Source: an uncultured Erysipelotrichaceae bacterium (lineage in GTDB: Bacteria; Bacillota_I; Bacilli_A; RF39; UBA660). Taken from it: DNA of 24,316 nt. Where the stretch lies: assembly GCA_902797415.1 (NCBI GenBank), contig CADBSQ010000116.1, forward strand, positions 1 through 24,316, written 5' to 3'. How positions within the stretch are numbered: the first letter of the stretch is position 1; each line of letters opens with the position of its first letter. A model generated the notes under the pieces. That model was not told the DNA's origin, searched no databases, and saw only the letters and a program-made list of their open reading frames with translations. A program made the translations under genes and the position numbers. Of the stretch, positions 1-8,280 are shown one piece after another.

Positions 1-1
1 C

Positions 2-787
2 TATAATTTTAATATTGAATCTGTTAAAGAAATGGAGGTATCTGCTCATAGAGGCGCTAGTTTTCATTATCCAGAAAATACTTTAGCATCTTTTGTTGAG
101 GCAAAAAGGCTAGGAGCAGATTACATTGAGCTTGATGTTCACGAAACAAAAGATGGTAAGCTTGTTATAATTCATGATAACTCTTTGAAGAGAATCGCGG
201 GTATTAAAAAAGATGTTGTAGATATGACATATGATGAATTAAAAACTATTGATATTGGTAGTCATTTTGATCCAAAATTTAAAGATGAAAGGATTCTATT
301 GCTTAGTGAAGTTTTGGAATTTGCCCAGGAAAATAAGATAAAACTCATGATTGAAGTTAAAAAAACCGGTAAAGAAGAACATATAGAAAAAGATGTAATA
401 GACTTAGTAGACGAGTATAATTTTAAAGATAAATGTGTGATAGCGTCTTTAACTTATGACGTTATTGAAAATGTAAAAAGAATTAACCCTGAATATAAAA
501 CAGTATATATTTTAGGATTTATTATTGGCGATATAAATGCTTTTACTTCAGCAGATGCGTTTTCTATTGAAACATCTAGTATTAATAAAAGGCTAGTTAA
601 TGAACTTCATAACTCTGGTAAAGATGTTTATGCATGGACAGTTAATTCTAGGCAAGATATAAACGAAATGATTGATATGCACGTAGATAATATTGTTACA
701 GATAATATTGATTTAAGTAAGGAAATAATCAGAGAAAGAAGAAATAGTAACATCGTTAATAAATTTATTGTTATGCTAGAAAACTAA
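2..787 (+). CDS. Glycerophosphodiester phosphodiesterase, C-terminal domain (5' end outside window)
   Basis: Hydrolyses glycerophosphodiesters to glycerol-3-phosphate and an alcohol. Family features seen: the HRG motif with PENTLASF shortly after, then the acidic pair and His of ELDVHETKDG, VIIHD, IEVKK, and the late VYAWTVN segment that closes GDPD barrels. The frame is open to the window edge, and the first available ATG (position 32) lies only five residues before the catalytic HRG with no convincing ribosome-binding site. The gene therefore very probably starts upstream. Many Firmicute GDPDs carry an N-terminal multi-pass membrane domain that joins the catalytic domain at just this point, so I infer that this is the catalytic half of such a protein. 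It ends in a terminator overlapping the stop codon, so it is the last gene of its transcript. Confidence 0.9.
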   Translation, partial: YNFNIESVKEMEVSAHRGASFHYPENTLASFVEAKRLGADYIELDVHETKDGKLVIIHDNSLKRIAGIKKDVVDMTYDELKTIDIGSHFDPKFKDERILLLSEVLEFAQENKIKLMIEVKKTGKEEHIEKDVIDLVDEYNFKDKCVIASLTYDVIENVKRINPEYKTVYILGFIIGDINAFTSADAFSIETSSINKRLVNELHNSGKDVYAWTVNSRQDINEMIDMHVDNIVTDNIDLSKEIIRERRNSNIVNKFIVMLEN

Positions 788-813
788 AAAAGGATGGCAA
801 TTCATCCTTTTTT
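786..813 (+). terminator. Rho-independent terminator after the GDPD gene
   Basis: AAAAAAGGATG, a 6-nt loop, then CATCCTTTTTT: a symmetric hairpin with A-tract and T-tract arms. It overlaps the last two bases of the stop codon. Confidence 0.85.
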
Positions 814-847
814 CACAATGAATACTCTATTTTTTGATTTTTAGGTC

Positions 848-876
848 TTTATCTTTTATTCAATATTTGGTATACT
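848..876 (+). promoter_or_regulatory. Predicted sigma-A promoter of the arginine deiminase operon (extended -10)
   Basis: TATACT at 871-876 is preceded by TG one base upstream (TTTGGTATACT), an extended -10. The -35 at 848-853 (TTTATC, 17-nt spacer) is weak. I saw no clear ArgR or CRP/ArcR box nearby. Confidence 0.6.
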
Positions 877-910
877 AAATATAAATATAAAATAGAAAGG
901 ATGAAAAAGG

Positions 911-2152
911 GTGGGAATACACGTTACAAGTGAAATCGGTAAACTTAAGAAAGTACTTCTTCATAGACCCGGTCGTGAACTTCTTAACTTAACTCCTGAT
1001 ACTTTATCAAGATTACTTTTCGATGATATACCATACTTACCTGATGCCCAAAAAGAACATGATGCTTTTGCAAAAGTTTTAAAAGACAACGGTGTTGAAG
1101 TAGTATATCTAGAAGATTTAGTTGCAGAAGTTCTAGATATCAGTCCAGAAATAAGAGAAGAATTTATTCATAAATTTATCGAAGAAGCTGGAATCAATAC
1201 GATTAAATATCGTAACTTAGTTTACAACTTCCTAAATAGTTATAAAGATACAAAAAAATTAGTCTTAAAAACTATGGAAGGTGTTCAGGTAGCAGATATA
1301 CCTAAACAAAAAAGAGATATTGAAAAAACCTTAGTTGATTTAATCAATACTCCTGACAAATTTATTGCTGAGCCGATGCCAAATCTTTATTTTACAAGAG
1401 ACAATTTTGCATCAGTTGGTGAAGGCGCAAATCTTAATAGGATGTATTCTGTAACTAGAAACAGAGAAAGTTTATATGCAGAATTTATATTTAAATATCA
1501 TCCTGAGTATAAGGATACTCATTTATACTTTAATAGAGATTATGACTTCCATACAGAGGGAGGAGATTTATTAAATTTAAATGAGACTACAGTTGCAGTT
1601 GGTATCTCACAAAGAACTAATCCAGAGGCAATTGACCAAATGGCTAAGAATTTCTTTAAAGATGAAAACTGTAAAATTGAAACTATTTTAGCGTTTTCAA
1701 TTCCTGAATCTCGTGCATTTATGCATTTAGATACTGTATTTACGCAAATTGATAAATACACATTTACGTATCATCCAGGTATAATGAAAACACTAGAAGT
1801 TTATGAAATAACTGAAGGTTTTGATCCAACAACATTTGAGGATCTTAATGTTAAAGTTATTCGTGCATCTCTAGATAAAATACTAGAGAAATACATGGGA
1901 CATGAAGTTACACTTATTCCTTGTGCAGGAGGAGACAAAGTAGCAAGTGAGCGTGAGCAATGGAATGATGGCTCTAATACTCTTGCAATTGCACCAGGAG
2001 TAGTCATTGTTTATGAACGAAACGATGTAACAAATAAGGTTCTTAAAAAAGCTGGAATTAAAGTTATTGAAATAGAAGGCGCTGAGTTATCTCGTGGACG
2101 TGGTGGTCCTAGATGTATGAGCATGCCTCTTGTTAGGGAGGATGTGAAATGA
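911..2152 (+). CDS. arcA: Arginine deiminase
   Basis: Converts L-arginine to citrulline and ammonia, the first step of the arginine deiminase (ADI) fermentation pathway, in the cytoplasm. The 413-aa length is typical. Family motifs are present: FTRD at about residues 160-163, EGGDLL near 216, MHLDTVFT near 271, and the catalytic Cys402 in RGRGGPRCMSMPL near the C-terminus. The start is GTG, with an AAAGGA ribosome-binding site at 896-901 about nine bases upstream. The nearby ATG at 901 is out of frame and opens only a 10-codon ORF. The stop codon overlaps the arcB start (ATGA), so the two genes are translationally coupled. Confidence 0.97.
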   Translation: MGIHVTSEIGKLKKVLLHRPGRELLNLTPDTLSRLLFDDIPYLPDAQKEHDAFAKVLKDNGVEVVYLEDLVAEVLDISPEIREEFIHKFIEEAGINTIKYRNLVYNFLNSYKDTKKLVLKTMEGVQVADIPKQKRDIEKTLVDLINTPDKFIAEPMPNLYFTRDNFASVGEGANLNRMYSVTRNRESLYAEFIFKYHPEYKDTHLYFNRDYDFHTEGGDLLNLNETTVAVGISQRTNPEAIDQMAKNFFKDENCKIETILAFSIPESRAFMHLDTVFTQIDKYTFTYHPGIMKTLEVYEITEGFDPTTFEDLNVKVIRASLDKILEKYMGHEVTLIPCAGGDKVASEREQWNDGSNTLAIAPGVVIVYERNDVTNKVLKKAGIKVIEIEGAELSRGRGGPRCMSMPLVREDVK

Positions 2153-3138
2153 ACCTAAAGGGTAGAGATTTTTTAAAACTACTCGACTTTACGGATAAAG
2201 AAATACTACATTTAATTGATGTTGCTGAAAAACTAAAGTATAAAAAAAGAAATGGTATAAAACATCAATATTTAAAAGGTAAACAAATCGCACTTTTATT
2301 CGCTAAGGATTCAACCCGTACAAGATGTGCATTCGAAGTAGGGGCTAAAGACCTTGGAATGGAAGCAAGTTATATAGGACCGACGGGTTCTCAAATGGGT
2401 AAAAAAGAATCAATTGCAGATACCGCTAGAGTTTTATCTAGAATGTATGATGCTTTAGAGTATAGAGGTTTTGATCAAGAAATAGTTGAAAACTTAGCAA
2501 AATACTCTAGTGTACCTGTTTTTAATGGTTTAACTACAGAATTTCATCCAACACAAATGCTAGCGGATGTAATGACTATAAAAGAAGAGTTTGGTAAAAT
2601 TAAAGGTATAAAACTGGTATTCTTTGGTGATGCCAGAAATAATGTTGCTAATTCTTTGATGGTTGTATCTAGTAAGTTAGGAATGCATTTTACTTGTTGT
2701 AGTCCTAAGGAATTATTTCCAGATAAAGCATTGGTAGATGAATGTATGAAAATTGCTAAGGCATCTGGTGGAACTATTACACTATCAAGTGATGTTAAAG
2801 AAAGTGCTACTAATGCTGATGTAATTTACACTGATGTATGGCTTTCAATGGGTGAAGATGAATCTTTATGGGAAAAAAGAATTAAGCTTTTAAAGCCTTA
2901 TCAAGTCAATAAAGACGTGTTTGATTTGGCAAAGAAAAAAGCTATATTCTTACATTGTTTACCATCATTTCATGACACCGATACAGAAATCGGTAAACAG
3001 ATCTTTGAAAAATTTGGTTTAAAAGAAATGGAAGTTTCCAATGATGTGTTTGAAGGACCTGCTTCTAGAGTATTTGAAGAAGCAGAAAATAGACTTCATA
3101 CAATAAAAGCAGTGATGCTGGAAACACTTAAAAAGTAG
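2149..3138 (+). CDS. arcB: Ornithine carbamoyltransferase (catabolic role inferred)
   Basis: In this context it runs catabolically: citrulline plus phosphate gives ornithine and carbamoyl phosphate. The carbamoyl-phosphate site STRTR is at residues 55-59, HPTQ at 133-136, and the ornithine-binding HCLP motif at 269-272. The 329-aa length is normal. It overlaps arcA by four bases (ATGA) and has a strong GGGAGG ribosome-binding site inside arcA. The antiporter gene begins nine bases after its stop. The catabolic assignment rests on position between arcA and an amino-acid antiporter, because sequence motifs alone do not separate it cleanly from the anabolic ArgF. Confidence 0.96.
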   Translation: MNLKGRDFLKLLDFTDKEILHLIDVAEKLKYKKRNGIKHQYLKGKQIALLFAKDSTRTRCAFEVGAKDLGMEASYIGPTGSQMGKKESIADTARVLSRMYDALEYRGFDQEIVENLAKYSSVPVFNGLTTEFHPTQMLADVMTIKEEFGKIKGIKLVFFGDARNNVANSLMVVSSKLGMHFTCCSPKELFPDKALVDECMKIAKASGGTITLSSDVKESATNADVIYTDVWLSMGEDESLWEKRIKLLKPYQVNKDVFDLAKKKAIFLHCLPSFHDTDTEIGKQIFEKFGLKEMEVSNDVFEGPASRVFEEAENRLHTIKAVMLETLKK

Positions 3139-3147
3139 GAGGATAAA

Positions 3148-4623
3148 ATGGAAAAAAAAGAAAAAGCTAAAACTACACAGAAACCTAAAAGAAGGGTTCT
3201 AAGTTTATCAGCTTTTACAATTATCATGATTTTGATATTCTTGCTTGGATTATCAACATACATTTTACCACAAGCTACATTTAGTGGTGACGTTTTAGTA
3301 AATGGTAGTGGAGTTGAAAGAGCAAAATTATCACAAATCTTGATGAGTCCTGTTTTGGGATTTGCTGATGCAATTGATATAGGTATATTCATATTTATAT
3401 TAGGAGCATTCTTAAAGGTAGTTAATTCTACTAACGCTATTGAAGATGGGGTTAAGGTTTTAATTAAGAAGTTACATGGAAGAGAAATAGTTTTAATTCC
3501 AGTACTTATGTTTATCTTTTCTATAGGTGGTACCACTTATGGAATGCTTGAAGAAACAGTTGGTTTTTATGCACTATTATCTATCGCAATGGTAGCAGCG
3601 GGAATGGATACTCTTGTTGCTAGTGCTGTAGTGCTTCTTGGTGCTGGATCAGGTGTTCTTGGTTCAACTATTAACCCATTTGCTGTTGGAGCTGCTATAA
3701 GTGCATTACCTGAGGGAATGGTTGTAAACCAGGCTATAATTATTGGACTTGGTACAGTTCTTTGGTTATCTACTCTTCTTGTTAGTATATTATTTGTTAT
3801 GAATTACGCAAGAAAAGTAATTAAAGATAAAGGTTCAACTTTCTTATCACTTCAAGAACAAAAAGGAATGCAAGAAAGATATGGAGACAAACAAAAAAGA
3901 CTTGATGTTACTTTATCTAAAAGACAAAAACTAGTATTAGTATTGTTCTTCTTTACATTTGTTGTGATGATTATAGGATTTATCCCTTGGGCAGATATAA
4001 AACCAGGTGTATATGATTTCTTCTCTAAACATACTGGTAGATTAACTGGTTCAGCACTTGGAGATTGGTACTTTAATGAAGCTAGTTTATGGTTCTTAGT
4101 TATGACTGTTATTATCGGTATTATAGCAGGAATGAATCAGAAAAAGTTCATTGATACATTCCTAGATGGTGCTGATGATATGGTTGGTGTTATTCTAATT
4201 ATCGCAGTTGCTAGAGGTGCTAGTGTACTTATGACACAAACTCATTTGGATAACTATATTATCTATACTGCTGCTGAAGCGCTTAGAAGTATGCCAGCAG
4301 TAATATTTGCACCACTTAACTATTTGCTACACGTAGGATTGTCTGTACTTGTTCCATCTAGTAGTGGACTTGCATCATTATCTACTCCAATTATGGGACC
4401 ACTTGCTGCTCAAGTTGGATTTAATGTAGAAACAACTATTATGGAAATGGTTGCAGCAAATGGATTAGTAAACCTATTTACTCCAACATGTGGTGCTATA
4501 ATGGGTGGACTTGCTCTTGCTAGAGTAGAATACACAACTTACCTAAAATGGGTAGGAAAACTAATTGCAATGATTTGCTTACTAAACATAGTGGTTTTAA
4601 CAATTGCAATGATTATATTATAA
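3148..4623 (+). CDS. YfcC/DcuC-type amino-acid antiporter, likely arginine-ornithine exchanger
   Basis: A polytopic membrane protein of 491 aa with about a dozen hydrophobic segments, a basic cytoplasmic N-terminus (first 20 residues) and a charged loop near residues 225-260. The sequence resembles the YfcC family of putative basic amino-acid antiporters (DcuC-like fold): note GGTTYGMLEETVGFY, the Gly-rich GAGSGVLGSTINPFAVG, and VPSSSGLASLSTPIMGPLA with NLFTPTCGAIMGGLA near the C-terminus. It is the third gene of the arc operon, preceded by AGGAGGATAAA, and is followed by a terminator. Arginine import coupled to ornithine export is inferred from the operon; it is not the classical APC-family ArcD. 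Confidence 0.85.
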   Translation: MEKKEKAKTTQKPKRRVLSLSAFTIIMILIFLLGLSTYILPQATFSGDVLVNGSGVERAKLSQILMSPVLGFADAIDIGIFIFILGAFLKVVNSTNAIEDGVKVLIKKLHGREIVLIPVLMFIFSIGGTTYGMLEETVGFYALLSIAMVAAGMDTLVASAVVLLGAGSGVLGSTINPFAVGAAISALPEGMVVNQAIIIGLGTVLWLSTLLVSILFVMNYARKVIKDKGSTFLSLQEQKGMQERYGDKQKRLDVTLSKRQKLVLVLFFFTFVVMIIGFIPWADIKPGVYDFFSKHTGRLTGSALGDWYFNEASLWFLVMTVIIGIIAGMNQKKFIDTFLDGADDMVGVILIIAVARGASVLMTQTHLDNYIIYTAAEALRSMPAVIFAPLNYLLHVGLSVLVPSSSGLASLSTPIMGPLAAQVGFNVETTIMEMVAANGLVNLFTPTCGAIMGGLALARVEYTTYLKWVGKLIAMICLLNIVVLTIAMIIL

Positions 4624-4653
4624 AAAAAATGCTAGCTTAGCTAGTATTTTTTA
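4622..4653. terminator. Bidirectional terminator between the arc operon and the convergent transporter gene
   Basis: A7-TGCTAGC, TTA loop, GCTAGTA-T6. The A-tract and T-tract on opposite sides of the stem let it act in both directions, and the convergent gene ends at 4651. Confidence 0.85.
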
Positions 4654-5832
4654 TTTTGTAATTTTTCTAGTAGTATATCCGATTAATAACAAAGAAAACG
4701 CCAGAGTTATAACATATATATTAAGTATTAACTTAGAAGCAAAAACACTTACAAAAAATAATATTAAATAACTTGTCATTCTTCCAAAATTTAAAAATAT
4801 TTCTCTTACAACCCAATACTCAACTCTATCAGTTTTTCTTATTTCCTTACTTTCTGCTTTATTCCAAACTCTTGAGTTTGCACATACAAATAATATTGTT
4901 ATAAATGAGTAATATAGTAAATTATATAATAAAACTAAATAACTGGTAGGTCTTAGAACAATTAATACTGTTAAAAAAGTTGGCACTATGCTACATAGAA
5001 GAATTACATCATTATCACTTTCTTTAAAGTACTTATTGTAAAAATAAGCAAATATTAAACTAACTGCATATGAAAATGATGTTATATAGCCAAGAGCAAT
5101 ATCCGTTTTAAAAGTGTTTATTACGTATATTGTTATAATAATTGTTAAAGCACCATTGTTAATGGTTAAACCTTTTAAGTATTCTCCCCAAAAAATATAT
5201 TTCATATCTTTATTTTTTAGTACTTCTTTAAACCAGGCTAGGGGATTAAATGAATCATTTTTGTTTTCTTTTATACCTTTAACATTAAACGTTAATATAA
5301 ATTGAATAATTGTAAGAATAACTATTATAATAGTAGAAATATGATAATTAGTTATAGTTATTGCAAAACCTAAAAGTATCGGAACAAATAATTTTATTAA
5401 CGATATGGATGCTTCTTTTAGAAGTTCAAAGTCTTCTCGGTTTTCCTTTTTTATCTTGTCTCCAATCAAAAAGTTATATGGTAAGAAAAAGGATGCACAT
5501 GAAGCACCATAGATAAATGCCATTAAAATAACATGATTTATAACTTTTTCTTTTAAAAAGACAAACATTAGTGCATAAATACATTCAATTACAATACCTA
5601 TTCTAAATAGTTTTACTTTGTTTTTATTATTAGCATATTTGCCAGAAATTAACCAAAAAATACTACTAAAGAAGTATGCTAAGAAATAATATATGGATAG
5701 TAGTGGAGTTGAATTTGGTGATTTTTGAATAAAGAAAGCTATTAAAAACGGCCCAAAGAACAGTTTCATTATTTCTTTAAAGTCATTAATTAGGAGTACT
5801 GATATAGCTTCTTTAGATAATCTGTCGTACAT
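4651..5832 (-). CDS. Major-facilitator-type membrane transporter, substrate unknown
   Basis: A hydrophobic protein of 393 aa with about 12 predicted membrane segments and a central charged loop near residues 185-205, resembling the MFS fold, though I see no signature that fixes the substrate. An open frame extends to an ATG at 5865, but I place the start at the internal ATG (5832, giving MYDRLSKEAISVLL). It has an AGTAGG ribosome-binding site seven bases upstream, and the minus-strand promoter (TTTACA-17-TATCAT) puts transcription start downstream of the longer ATG. It is a single gene, convergent with the arc operon and divergent from the coiled-coil gene. It could be an efflux or nutrient MFS protein. 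Confidence 0.8.
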   Translation of the reverse strand: MYDRLSKEAISVLLINDFKEIMKLFFGPFLIAFFIQKSPNSTPLLSIYYFLAYFFSSIFWLISGKYANNKNKVKLFRIGIVIECIYALMFVFLKEKVINHVILMAFIYGASCASFFLPYNFLIGDKIKKENREDFELLKEASISLIKLFVPILLGFAITITNYHISTIIIVILTIIQFILTFNVKGIKENKNDSFNPLAWFKEVLKNKDMKYIFWGEYLKGLTINNGALTIIITIYVINTFKTDIALGYITSFSYAVSLIFAYFYNKYFKESDNDVILLCSIVPTFLTVLIVLRPTSYLVLLYNLLYYSFITILFVCANSRVWNKAESKEIRKTDRVEYWVVREIFLNFGRMTSYLILFFVSVFASKLILNIYVITLAFSLLLIGYTTRKITK

Positions 5833-5853
5833 ATTATACCTACTTTCTATAAT

Positions 5854-5882
5854 ATGATAACACAAAAACTATTTTATGTAAA
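5854..5882 (-). promoter_or_regulatory. Promoter of the minus-strand transporter gene
   Basis: Read on the minus strand: TTTACA (5882-5877), 17-nt spacer, then TATCAT (5859-5854) with an upstream TG (TTTGTGTTATCAT), an extended -10. Confidence 0.6.
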
Positions 5883-5892
5883 AATTTATATC

Positions 5893-5921
5893 TTTACAAA
5901 TCAATTAACTTTTGTTAGAAT
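5893..5921 (+). promoter_or_regulatory. Promoter of the coiled-coil protein gene
   Basis: TTTACA (5893-5898), 17-nt spacer, TAGAAT (5916-5921), with TG one base upstream of the -10 (TTTGTTAGAAT). It is back to back with the minus-strand promoter. Confidence 0.6.
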
Positions 5922-5952
5922 TATAAATGTAGAATATTAAAGGGTGATGAAG

Positions 5953-7626
5953 ATGGAAAAAACTAAATTAAATTCAAGTGATTATAGTAGATTAGAGGAA
6001 GTACAAAAATTAGTTGACTCACTAAATTCTATAGTAACTAAATATAATAATGATACAAAAAACAAAGAAAAAGATTTAAAAGATATTAATTCTCAAATAA
6101 CAAAAAAGAATAAAAGTATAGAAAAAGCTAACAAAAATACAATCAATTTTACTAAGAAACTAGAGGAATTAGAGGCTATAAAAGCTTCTGCTAAAGTAAG
6201 AGTAAAAGAGTTAGAAAAGGAAAAAGAAGAATTATCTTTTTCAGATTCTGATGTTCAAAAAATGGAAACACAGGAAATTAGTGAATTAATATCATCTAAA
6301 CAATCTAAAATAAATAGATTAGGTTCATTGATAGGAAACACAAAAGCTAATATCAATAACAATAATAAACAACTAGGAGAGCTAAAAAGTGACCTAGCAG
6401 TCCTTGAAAATGCAAAAGTTGCTGCAGAAAAATCACTTGAAAGAACAGACGCTTTAATAAAACTAGTTAACGATACTAATAAAAACTTTATAGAAGAAGT
6501 TAAATACATTTTAAGTAATGATTTTACAAAAAAGAATCATAAAACACCTAAAAAAGAAGATATTAATGAAATTAAAAATGATATAAAACTTTCTTTTGAT
6601 AAACTAATTCAATCTGTAAACGATTTTAAAGATAAAGAACCAAAAAAGCCAGAAAAGATTGATATAAAACCAGAGAAGGTAGAAGAACCTATAAAAGAAG
6701 ACATTAAAAAACCAGAGAAGATTGAATCAAAGCCTGAGCCAAAAGAAGAAATTAAAGAACCTGAAAACATAATACCAGAAGCAAATGAATCTAGCGTTGA
6801 GGGAACTGACTTTTCAATCTTAGATGAATGGAAAAACGAACTAAATAATGATAATAAATCAAATGAAGAGGTTCCAAATATTAATGAATTAGAAAAAGAA
6901 GTAGAAGAACCTATAAAAGATGTAGTTCCAATTGAGAACATTGAAAAAAAAGAGGACATTAAAGAGGTAGAGGAAGATGAACCTCAAATAAAAGAAGAAA
7001 ATCCTAAAGAAGAATCTGAAATCGAAACAATTCTTAAAAACGAAAAAATAGACTCTACAAAAATATCAAAAGATGCTTTAGAACAAATGGAAGAGAATGC
7101 TGATAGAGTTAAAGATAATTTAGAAATTCTTAAAAAACATTTAATTCCTCTTGATTTATTAGAAACACAACCTGATATTTTATATAAAATGGATAAAAAT
7201 GATTTAGAAGATTTATTTAGCATAGTTACGACTGACTCAGATGGAAATGGTATGGGCTTTAGTATAGAGTTTACTTATCATTGTTTGAATGAACTTGCTA
7301 CAATAAATGTAGATAAATTAATAGATGTTTATAATCAAGAATTTATGAATATTACAGATAAAAGTGGTATCATATCTCTTCTTAAGAAAACTAATCCAGA
7401 ATTAGGTGATTTCAAAAATACTATTGAGGCAAATAAAAAAATATTAGAAGATTTTGGAATTGAAAACATAGATGAAGTTGAAAAAGCTTCAAAGAAATTC
7501 ATCGAACTAGATCATCCATTATTTGAATCAATGATAAACGTTTTTGATAAAAATGATTTAGTTAACAAAATTAATAATGATCCAGCAATAGTAGAACAAA
7601 TTCTTGAATACTGGGAAAATAGTTAA
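5953..7626 (+). CDS. Unknown protein: N-terminal coiled coil, acidic Pro/Lys/Glu linker, C-terminal helical domain
   Basis: I do not recognise a family. Three parts are visible in the 557 residues. Residues 1 to about 190 are a charged, heptad-like helical region with no Pro, a likely long coiled coil. Residues about 210-360 are a low-complexity linker rich in Glu, Lys, Pro and Ile, with recurrent KPEKI/EEPIKE/EPIKD units. Residues about 365-557 look globular, with a hydrophobic pattern and motifs such as KHLIPLDLLETQPDILYKMD and SLLKKTNPELGDF. There is no signal peptide or membrane span, so it is presumably cytoplasmic. The frame could begin with GTG at 5944 or ATG at 5947, but ATG 5953 sits eight bases after AAAGGG and is preferred. 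It lies between a transporter gene and a prepilin gene, with its own promoter and terminator. A structural or scaffold role is only a guess. Confidence 0.8.
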   Translation: MEKTKLNSSDYSRLEEVQKLVDSLNSIVTKYNNDTKNKEKDLKDINSQITKKNKSIEKANKNTINFTKKLEELEAIKASAKVRVKELEKEKEELSFSDSDVQKMETQEISELISSKQSKINRLGSLIGNTKANINNNNKQLGELKSDLAVLENAKVAAEKSLERTDALIKLVNDTNKNFIEEVKYILSNDFTKKNHKTPKKEDINEIKNDIKLSFDKLIQSVNDFKDKEPKKPEKIDIKPEKVEEPIKEDIKKPEKIESKPEPKEEIKEPENIIPEANESSVEGTDFSILDEWKNELNNDNKSNEEVPNINELEKEVEEPIKDVVPIENIEKKEDIKEVEEDEPQIKEENPKEESEIETILKNEKIDSTKISKDALEQMEENADRVKDNLEILKKHLIPLDLLETQPDILYKMDKNDLEDLFSIVTTDSDGNGMGFSIEFTYHCLNELATINVDKLIDVYNQEFMNITDKSGIISLLKKTNPELGDFKNTIEANKKILEDFGIENIDEVEKASKKFIELDHPLFESMINVFDKNDLVNKINNDPAIVEQILEYWENS

Positions 7627-7646
7627 GGCTTAAAGCCTTTTTTTTA
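7625..7646 (+). terminator. Terminator after the coiled-coil gene
   Basis: AAGGC, loop TTAAA, GCCTT, then a T-run. The stem starts inside the stop codon. Confidence 0.75.
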
Positions 7647-7675
7647 TAGACAATCGTTTGAAAGTATTTTATAAT
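7647..7675 (+). promoter_or_regulatory. Promoter of the prepilin gene
   Basis: TAGACA (7647-7652), 17-nt spacer, TATAAT (7670-7675), immediately after the preceding terminator. Confidence 0.6.
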
Positions 7676-7692
7676 TAAGCTAAGGTGATACT

Positions 7693-8115
7693 ATGAAAAA
7701 AATTAATAATAAAGGGTTTACTTTGATTGAGTTAATAGTAGTAATAGGAATTCTATCACTAATGTTTGGTTTATTCTCAATTAACTTTATTCGTGAATTA
7801 GATCAATCTAAAATAATACAAAGTGAGACTGTTAAAAATGAGATAGTTGAAGCGGCAAAAGCATACGTTGAACTACATAAAACAAGTAATGATTCAAGAT
7901 ATAATGATATAAAAACCGTTCTTTATAACAGCAGTACCACTCCAGCGCGTATATGTGTTATTGATATGATAGAAGATGGATTAATTAATACAAATGCTAT
8001 TGATTTAAATAGCGTAGACCATAATTATAAGGTTGCTGGAGTCGACTTTTATTATAGCAATACAGACGAATCATTTAAATTTGATTACAAAGTAAATGGC
8101 TGTCTTGATTCGTAA
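7693..8115 (+). CDS. Type IV pilin-like prepilin with N-terminal methylation motif
   Basis: 140 aa. Class III signal: a short basic leader (MKKINNKG) then FTLIELIVVIGILSLMFG, so prepilin peptidase should cut after Gly8 and N-methylate Phe9; the conserved Glu at +5 is present. After the hydrophobic helix follow a charged amphipathic stretch and a small C-terminal domain with two Cys (in ARICVIDM and NGCLDS) that could form a disulfide. It could be a major pilin, a competence or type II secretion pseudopilin, or an uncharacterised secreted protein using the same export route. No assembly ATPase, platform protein or prepilin peptidase is encoded in this window, so it is an orphan here. Ribosome-binding site AAGGTGAT is close upstream. 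Confidence 0.88.
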   Translation: MKKINNKGFTLIELIVVIGILSLMFGLFSINFIRELDQSKIIQSETVKNEIVEAAKAYVELHKTSNDSRYNDIKTVLYNSSTTPARICVIDMIEDGLINTNAIDLNSVDHNYKVAGVDFYYSNTDESFKFDYKVNGCLDS

Positions 8116-8126
8116 ATTTTATTGAA

Positions 8127-8140
8127 CTAAAAGCTTTTAG
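8127..8140. repeat. 14-bp perfect palindrome after the prepilin gene
   Basis: CTAAAAGCTTTTAG, fully self-complementary with no T-run. A second palindrome (TAACTAGTTA) follows near 8160. Either could aid mRNA 3'-end stability, but no standard terminator is seen in the 150-base gap before ftsA. Confidence 0.4.
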
Positions 8141-8220
8141 ATATCTAATTTATCCAGTATTAACTAGTTATATATAAGCTAATTAATTTCGGGGTTGGTC
8201 TTCATTTTTGAATTAACAAC

Positions 8221-8249
8221 TTGAATTAATCAGAAGTCTATAGTATAAT
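8221..8249 (+). promoter_or_regulatory. Near-consensus sigma-A promoter of ftsA-ftsZ
   Basis: TTGAAT (8221-8226), 17-nt spacer, TATAAT (8244-8249). The -35 is the second of two direct TTGAATTAA copies (8207 and 8221, 14 bases apart). Confidence 0.75.
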
Positions 8250-8280
8250 TTGATGTGAATACAAAATGGAGCGGATAAAT

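Noticed and set aside
901..933. 10-codon ATG frame just before and overlapping arcA, a possible leader peptide.
   Set aside because: The purine-rich site lies directly against this ATG with no spacing but is well spaced for GTG 911; no regulatory codon run or attenuator follows.
5833..5865. Longer N-terminus for the minus-strand transporter.
   Set aside because: The upstream ATG overlaps the predicted -10 region, and the internal ATG has the ribosome-binding site.
6640..6990. Repeated Lys-Pro-Glu-rich stretch in the coiled-coil gene as a DNA repeat element.
   Set aside because: The repetition is at the amino-acid level (KPEKI, EEPIK) with diverged codons, so it is a disordered protein linker.
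8266..8280. ATG 8266 as the ftsA start.
   Set aside because: It has no ribosome-binding site and would put GGAGCGG inside the gene; GTG 8281 is well spaced from that site and leads directly into the conserved SLDIG motif.
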